Source: Armillaria gallica (taxonomy: Eukaryota > Basidiomycota > Agaricomycetes > Agaricales > Physalacriaceae). From it: 64,000 nucleotides of DNA. The first letter of the stretch is position 1; each line of letters starts with the position of its first letter. The stretch spans positions 3,472,001 to 3,536,000 of the forward strand of contig JBANDB010000002.1 of assembly GCA_037576215.1 (NCBI GenBank), written 5' to 3'. Shown in pieces: positions 58,101 to 64,000 of the stretch. Made by a program: the position numbers and the translations under genes. The notes under the pieces are model-generated. The model did no database searches and was not told the origin of the DNA. It worked only from the letters and a program-made list of their open reading frames with translations.

Positions 58101-61100
58101 AATTTGTTGACCTCACAAGTGAGTTATGAATCTGACATCCGAAGTGATATTTACGAAATTTGTTTCCAGGTGAAGAAGAAGTGAATGCCAATTACTATTT
58201 CCGAAACTTGGTGACGTTGCACGTACGCATTACGCTTTTGTCAGATGTTTTTGCGACGGCTGGATATGCACATGGGCGTGCCGCCATCGGTCTTCTTCAG
58301 ACGCTCATGAGTAACACTGCTCCTCAAGTCGTGAAAGATCTTGGGGCTCTTCACAGGACCAGCATTTGGGAGAACATTGTCTTGAAAGTTGGTCTTGCAG
58401 CCAAAGGTATCGACGTTTTACAAACACCCTCTTTGTCACCTTTGGAGAGATCCCCCGATCAGCTTGCTATCGGCTTACCTGATGCGGCCGGACCGGCACC
58501 CTCTGCCGCTACGAACGGTGCTGTTGACGATGCACAAGCCGGTGCTCCACCTTCGAGTACGACCAAGGAACCTGAGATTCTCAAAGCCGGCAGCCCTAGG
58601 GAGCACAATGCAACCGCGCTGAAACATTTGACTCACGGATTACCGAGTTCTTTGGCGCCATTTTTCCAAGGTCAGTATCCACAATGATCGGACTCTGCGA
58701 TTGACTGATTTTGCCTTGGCTAGCTATGGTCAAGATGTTCCATGCTCGAAGGACGCCAGACCCTGCGCAGAAGAAACAGATGGCGGAATCTTCGGCTGTT
58801 GTTGCTGACATTCTGTTGAAGCATCTGAGGGTCGAGAATCTTGGTTGGCACAATTTTCATGTTGTGGTATCTTAGAAGCTAAACGCTGCCTTAGGTGACA
58901 AAACTTCAACCTTCGCGTACTACGCCATCATTCTTGGACTAATGACGATGCTTCTTGTTGATGGTCTGTGTTTTATCTCTTATCTGAATGGACTCGCTCT
59001 TTATCATCATTGTAGAACGCACCACCACGAGCACTTTACACACCGTTCAGGTCCTTGCCTTTTACCGTGCGGGGGGTCTTGAAGCCGTCTTTGAAGTATG
59101 CCGATCCTTCACCTCAGCTATCGAATCCATTTCGTCGATCGGGGAAGAGGCTCGATCAGAAGCAGAGGCAAGCGAATTGTCTCATGCCTATGGTGGACTC
59201 AAAGTGGCACTGCATCTGGTGCATCCCCTCATCTCTTCGAAACCTCTCTTTGATTCCGGACAAACCGCTCTCCTTGTGAGCCGCGACGTCAGAGAAGGTG
59301 AACCGGAATATTTTGAGCCCCACAACTTCCTTGTTCGGCTACGGACAGTCTGTTTGCCATTCTTACGTGGTATCTGGGAGGCACCTTGGCTCATTCAGGC
59401 GCCTCTCTTCGTCAGCAGATTTGTGGTTCAGTCAGTCTTGGAGCTCATCAATGGTGACAGCGAGGAGACGAAGGGAGACTCCGAATTGGGCCCCCTTCCC
59501 ACAGGAATTACGCGTTCCTCCGGGCTCGACGAGAATCGCATTCGTCAACTGACCGACATGGGTTTCCTCGATCGGCGGCCGAACGTGCATTGACCCGTAC
59601 ACACAACAACGTCAATGCTGCCACAGAGCTGCTTCTAGCTCATCCGTTTCCTTTCCCGCCCGATCCAGAACCAGCTACACGACCCACTCCTCCTGAAGTT
59701 CCCGAAACTCCCGCTCAGGCCGACGATAGCATCGCAGCGCCGGAGTCGTCGGATGCTGCCTCCGCCCCTCTCCCTGAAACACCAACGGGAAAAACAAATG
59801 AAGACTGGCAAAAGGAGTTGAATGAATCCAGAGAGCCTTTGAAGGCTGGTATCAGTCGCCAAGCCTTGTTGCTCGTTGATGAGCATCTCTCACTCATCTT
59901 TGACCTGCATGTAGCCTTCATAAGGCCGTCAAGTGTGCATCAACGAAAGGCTGTTCAGGATCTCGTCGACGATATCAAATCATTCTCTCCATACGCGTAT
60001 GATGTACAAGAGCAACCACTCGCGAACCGATGCAGATTGCTGGCCCTTGTGCTTTGTGAGACGCCCTCGTCGTTGAGTCCTGAACTTCGGGCGACATTGA
60101 TGGAGAGTCTTTTGGCTCTGCTACTGTCTAATCCTGTCAGTATCAATCCGGATCACCCATCCATTCCTCGTTGGCTTGCAGCCCATCTACTTGTCACCGA
60201 AGCACTGTTCACTCTGGCTGATGAGCCTCGGAGTATCACCGTCCCCAAAGAGGGCGAACCTGTTGTCCCGGAAGCTATCTCCACAGGCCCACCTCTGACA
60301 GAAGCCCGGAACATTGTGTTCGATTTCTGTTTGCGCCTGCTCGCTATTCCTGATCTCGCAAGTGATGAATTGCTTTCGACTCTGCGTCTCCTCGTCCTGT
60401 TGACTCGCGACCATACGGTTGCTTCGCACTTCGTGAGTCGCGACGGATTGGACATGCTTTTCCGGAGGTTGCGGGCTTCTGCTGTCAACGGGAGTTCCTC
60501 TTACATTGCGACTATTCTCCGTCACCTCGTTGAAGACGTTTCAGTCGTCAACAAGATCATGCACCAGTCTATAAAACGATACTTCACTCAACTCCGTGGG
60601 CGACTCTCAGAACCTTCCATGTATGTCCGCAATTGCAGCGCAATGGCACTTAGGAACTCCGAGCTTTTCATTGAAGCAACCAAGTCTTTGTGTCAGCTAG
60701 CATCGCCCTATTCCGCCAATCCGCATTTGTCCTTAAAGGGTGAAGTAGCTGATGATAAAGCTGTGGCCAGTGCTGATGCTGACATGCAAGTCGATGGGCA
60801 GGCCGCAAAGCCCTCTGACTCTGCTGCTGCGACAGTGCATTTCCTTATTGGAGAACTCATGGCTGCAAGCCGAACAGCCGCAGAGAAGGACGAAGCCGAA
60901 CAAAAGGCGGGCGACGGTACAGAGCTCTCAAGTTCGGACGCCAAGGACAAAACACAATACATGTGTTTCCTTATGCAATGTCTGACTGAGTTGCTCTTTT
61001 CTTATGACGCCTGCAAGTCCGCCTTCTTGTCTTATTCCCCCAAAAAGTCACGAACTCATGGAAAAGAGGCTGCCAATAAGTCGCGGACTGTGACGCTTAA

Positions 61101-64000
61101 TTTCTTCCTTTCAGACCTCATCGCATACGAGACTATCAATCCCCAACCAGATGCAGACTGTCGCCAACGCATGCAAGTATGCAACTGGGCCATGTCTGTT
61201 TTGGTGGCATTGTGTGTTGATAGCTCATCCACACACGAACCAAAGGATGTCGCCTCTTCGCTTGTCTCGGTCAGGAAGACCGTCCTCGATGCGATTGGAA
61301 AATCAATCAAGGATCTCCCAGCTTCTGACAATTTGGAGGCTAGGTATGGTCGACTGCTAGCGCTTGCCGACCTTTGCCATCGCTTGTTGACTGTCCGTTT
61401 CAACAATTCCACCTCAAGGAAACAGCATGACGAAGGACCAACGCATATGGCTAAAGTCATGCTCGAGAAGAATTTCGTCTCAACCCTTACGAGCGCACTT
61501 TCAGAGGTTGATCTTAACTATCCTAATGTCCGCGGTCTAGTCATATCCATCTTACGTCCCTTGGAGCACCTGTACGTTTTTTCTGCTACAAGCGATTTTT
61601 TAATCTTATTCAAAACCTTCGTAGGACCAAAATTGCCATCAAGATGAGCAGAACAACAAGCAAGGGTAGAGATACTATCGAAGAGGCGAAGGCAGAAAGT
61701 GTTGTATCCATGGACTCTGATGATGATGATGGACCTGAAGAGAGACGCGAAGAAACTCCAGATTTGTACAGGAACTCTGCTCTGGGTATCTACGGTGGCG
61801 TACGTGCTATTTTGAAATTGACGTTGATCATACTGACGAATCAACTCAGGAAATGGAAGATGTGCATTTCAACGCTGAGGATGATATGCATGAAGATGAT
61901 GACGACGACGACGAAGACGACGAAGAGATGGATTTTGCTGACGAGACAGGAAGTGAAGATACATCGAACACCGCTGATGAGGGTGACGATGATGATCTTG
62001 AGGAGCAGGTTCCTCGTGGTGACGGTTGGGAGCAAGATGAAGAAGAGGACGAGGAGGATCTGGTGCACAATGAAGATGAAGATGACAACGACGAGGATGA
62101 CGAGGATGAAGATGACCGAAGGGACGACATCGAAGGAGCAGAAGGAGACGAGGAAATGATATGGCAGGTAAGCTGAATTTTTTTCCATGGTGAGTTCCCA
62201 TTCAGCATTCTCATTGTCTTCTAGGACATACATGGTGTGAACCCTGATAACGGTGGCGACGATGGCGACGACGAAGATGAAGTAGCTGGTACATGACTAA
62301 GTTCATCCAATCTTCCATGAATCTAATCTCTCTATCTAGGTCCCATTCAAATCATACATGAAGATGACGAAGACGAGCCCGAGATGGTCTCGGATGATGA
62401 GGAGTGAGCCAGCATACTTTTACTTAGTTAGCACTACTTCCTACCTTTCCACCAGATTTGGTCAAGAGATGGAACTCGAAGGTCACGACTTCGTAGGAGA
62501 CATCTTTGGGTTCTCCGAAACCATCAATGATGGTGCAGGCATGTTCGTGCCGCGGCGACATCGAAGCTCAGGTTCGTGATGGTTATATGTACTACCGCAT
62601 TCTGTTCTGATTTGACTGATCCAGCTGATGACAATGTTCAAGTATTTGGACGCGCCCGTAACGGTGCCGCGCCTCCGCCTGAGGCAACCACTCATCCTCT
62701 TCTCCTGGACGCTTCGACCGGGAACCGTTCTTTGACTTCACAGTCCCGGCTTTCACGACAGCAACCTCGAATCATCGCAGATGGCAACAACGAACTGCTG
62801 CAAACCATCGAGCAGCTTGTTGGTGGCGGAGCTGTACAGCTCTTCCATCATATCATGACTCGCGGCCGTGGGGGAGGCGGTCCCGAAACCATACGGCTGG
62901 ATGTTCCATCTGGAACTCTCATGAACTTGGACAGAGGTTACCTTCAGCGCCGAGCGGGGCCGGTCATTTCCGCTTCCGTGCGAGTGGAGCGAGGTTCACG
63001 ACCGAATCAAGGAAACGCTCGGGATCTAGACCCTCTGTTGACACTGCAACGATGGACGGAGGAGGTCAAAATCCTTCATGGTGAATTTGTCGCTGAACGA
63101 GTAGGAAAGCTTGCGAACCATATTTCCGTGGCTCTCCTTCCTGCGGCAATCGAAGCCGCCAAGCAGGCTAAGATCCGAGAGGAGGAATTAGCCCGTGAAC
63201 GAGAAGTACAAGCCAATGCAGACAAGGAGGCAAAAGAAAAGATGGAGCAGGCTGCAAACGAGGAGCAGGGAAACAGCCGACGCCTCCACAATCTCAATCC
63301 GTTTCAGACGACCTTCTACAGAGTATTGCTGTCTCACTGGCTGTTGGTCAAGATGACCACCCGATGGATGATGCGAACCCTACCATCGACACGGACACGG
63401 AAATGATTGACGGGACCACCCAGACTCCTTCTGCGCCAGCAGTGGAAAGCGAGCCTTCTTCTGCTCCTAATCCTGAATCGGACACAGGTCCAGGAGACGC
63501 TTCAAGCAGTCAAGCGGAGGCACCTGCTCGTGTGACTGTTTTGATCAACGGGAACGTTGTGGACATCACCGATACGGGCATCGATCCTACATTTTGGAAG
63601 CTCTACCAGATGATATGCGAGAAGAGGTATTGAATCAGCATGTTCGTGATCAGCGCGCAGCTAGAATTGAGAGACCTCCCGATTCCCAAATAAGTGCAGA
63701 GTTCCTCGACGCATTGCCCCCGGAACTGCGCGCAGAGATCATTCAGCAGGAGGCGGTCGAGAGATCGCGCCGACGCGCCGAAGACGCCGAACCACAGGCA
63801 GCTGGTCCAGGACCAGTAGATATCGATCCTGCTAGCTTCATTGCCAGCCTGGATCCTACACTTCGTCAAGCCATTCTATTGGACCAAGATGATGGATTCA
63901 TTCAATCGTTGCCGTCGCACATGATTGCGGAAGCTGGTGTATATCGTGATCATCAACCGCGAAGGTTCCATATAGGAACTAACTCTTCTCTTCGACCTAC
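55163..64000 (+). CDS. HECT E3 ubiquitin ligase, TOM1/HUWE1 type (5' part, runs off the window)
   Basis: Very large nuclear ligase; the first roughly 2,500 residues are visible. Starts MKILHKSKRAVPP with a 39-nt exon 1 (55163-55201), then 55260-55556 and 55611-56702. Regions in order are: the armadillo-like DUF908/DUF913 N-terminus (LGDIVVWKWQRSDLNAWIKVL; FEISFNVKEHGDYQ); a UBA domain with LDENRIRQLTDMGF and NVNAATELLLAHPFPFP; a helical middle; a long Asp/Glu tract (about 61850-62170) as in yeast Tom1; and a DUF4414-type region ending DITDTGIDPTF with LPDDMREEVLNQHV and DALPPELRAEIIQQE. The HECT domain lies beyond base 64000. Three single-base losses interrupt conserved sequence: near 59566 (C-run in the UBA), 63269 (G-run) and 63594 (T-run). 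Yeast Tom1 acts in mRNA export and in degrading excess histones and ribosomal proteins. Confidence 0.94.

Noticed and set aside
61841..62233. Ser-rich and hydrophobic minus-strand frames
   Set aside because: Antisense of the acidic GAT/GAA tract of the TOM1-like gene.
1..64000. CRISPR arrays, bacterial operons or horizontally acquired islands
   Set aside because: No regularly spaced repeats, no ribosome-binding-site-led gene strings, and genes throughout carry fungal-type introns.

Overview
The window is nuclear DNA of a filamentous basidiomycete, most likely an Agaricomycete. Evidence: almost every conserved gene is cut by many 45-65 bp introns, often around exons of 7-36 nt. Both strands are densely and evenly used, promoters are often shared by divergent pairs, and the gene families are fungal (DASH subunit Duo1, EMP70/TM9 protein, Atg27, Tom1-type HECT ligase, mushroom-type F-box proteins, a HAD-like drimane-type terpene synthase). 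I see no rRNA, no convincing tRNA, no CRISPR and no intact transposon.

Layout. 1-4.5 kb: the 3' end of an unassigned nuclear-type protein, threonine dehydratase (ILV1), and on the minus strand a two-domain HAD/class II terpene synthase, the only clear secondary-metabolism gene. 4.5-9.1 kb: a gene-free stretch with no identifiable element. 9.1-21 kb: complex I subunit NDUFB3-like, topoisomerase I, CDP-diacylglycerol synthase, a Cyk3-like transglutaminase-fold protein, ribosomal protein uS12 (RPS23) and mitochondrial tyrosyl-tRNA synthetase. 21-30 kb: an EMP70/TM9 protein, queuine tRNA-ribosyltransferase, RNA helicase Dbp10 and Duo1. 30-38 kb: a protein with an RNase H1-type hybrid-binding domain, Atg27, and a tandem pair of F-box paralogs. 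38-46 kb: a secreted GH78-type rhamnosidase, a transmembrane RING-H2 ligase, allantoinase and a Yippee-like protein. 46-64 kb: a Gyp5-like Rab GAP, an ABC1/ADCK1-like mitochondrial kinase, mitochondrial GatB, the PC4/Sub1 coactivator, and the 5' 8.8 kb of a TOM1/HUWE1-type HECT ligase that leaves the window before its HECT domain.

Functional links are those of an ordinary housekeeping region. MSY1, GatB, NDUFB3 and the ADCK1-like kinase serve mitochondria. TGT, Dbp10 and RPS23 serve tRNA modification and ribosome biogenesis. EMP70, Atg27 and the Rab GAP act in Golgi/endosome traffic. The RING, F-box and HECT genes belong to ubiquitin signalling. There is no operon-like pathway cluster.

A pervasive feature is single-base reading-frame breaks inside otherwise strongly conserved coding sequence, mostly explained by a homopolymer run one base too short. 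They affect ILV1, TOP1, CDS1, MSY1, EMP70, ATG27, the second F-box gene, GH78, DAL1, SUB1 and TOM1. Because several of these genes are essential in other fungi, I read the breaks mainly as consensus errors rather than pseudogenes. Several apparent breaks resolve instead as GC-AG introns, four of which I could place. I found no undescribed multi-gene system; the most unusual single locus is the HAD/DxDTT terpene synthase.
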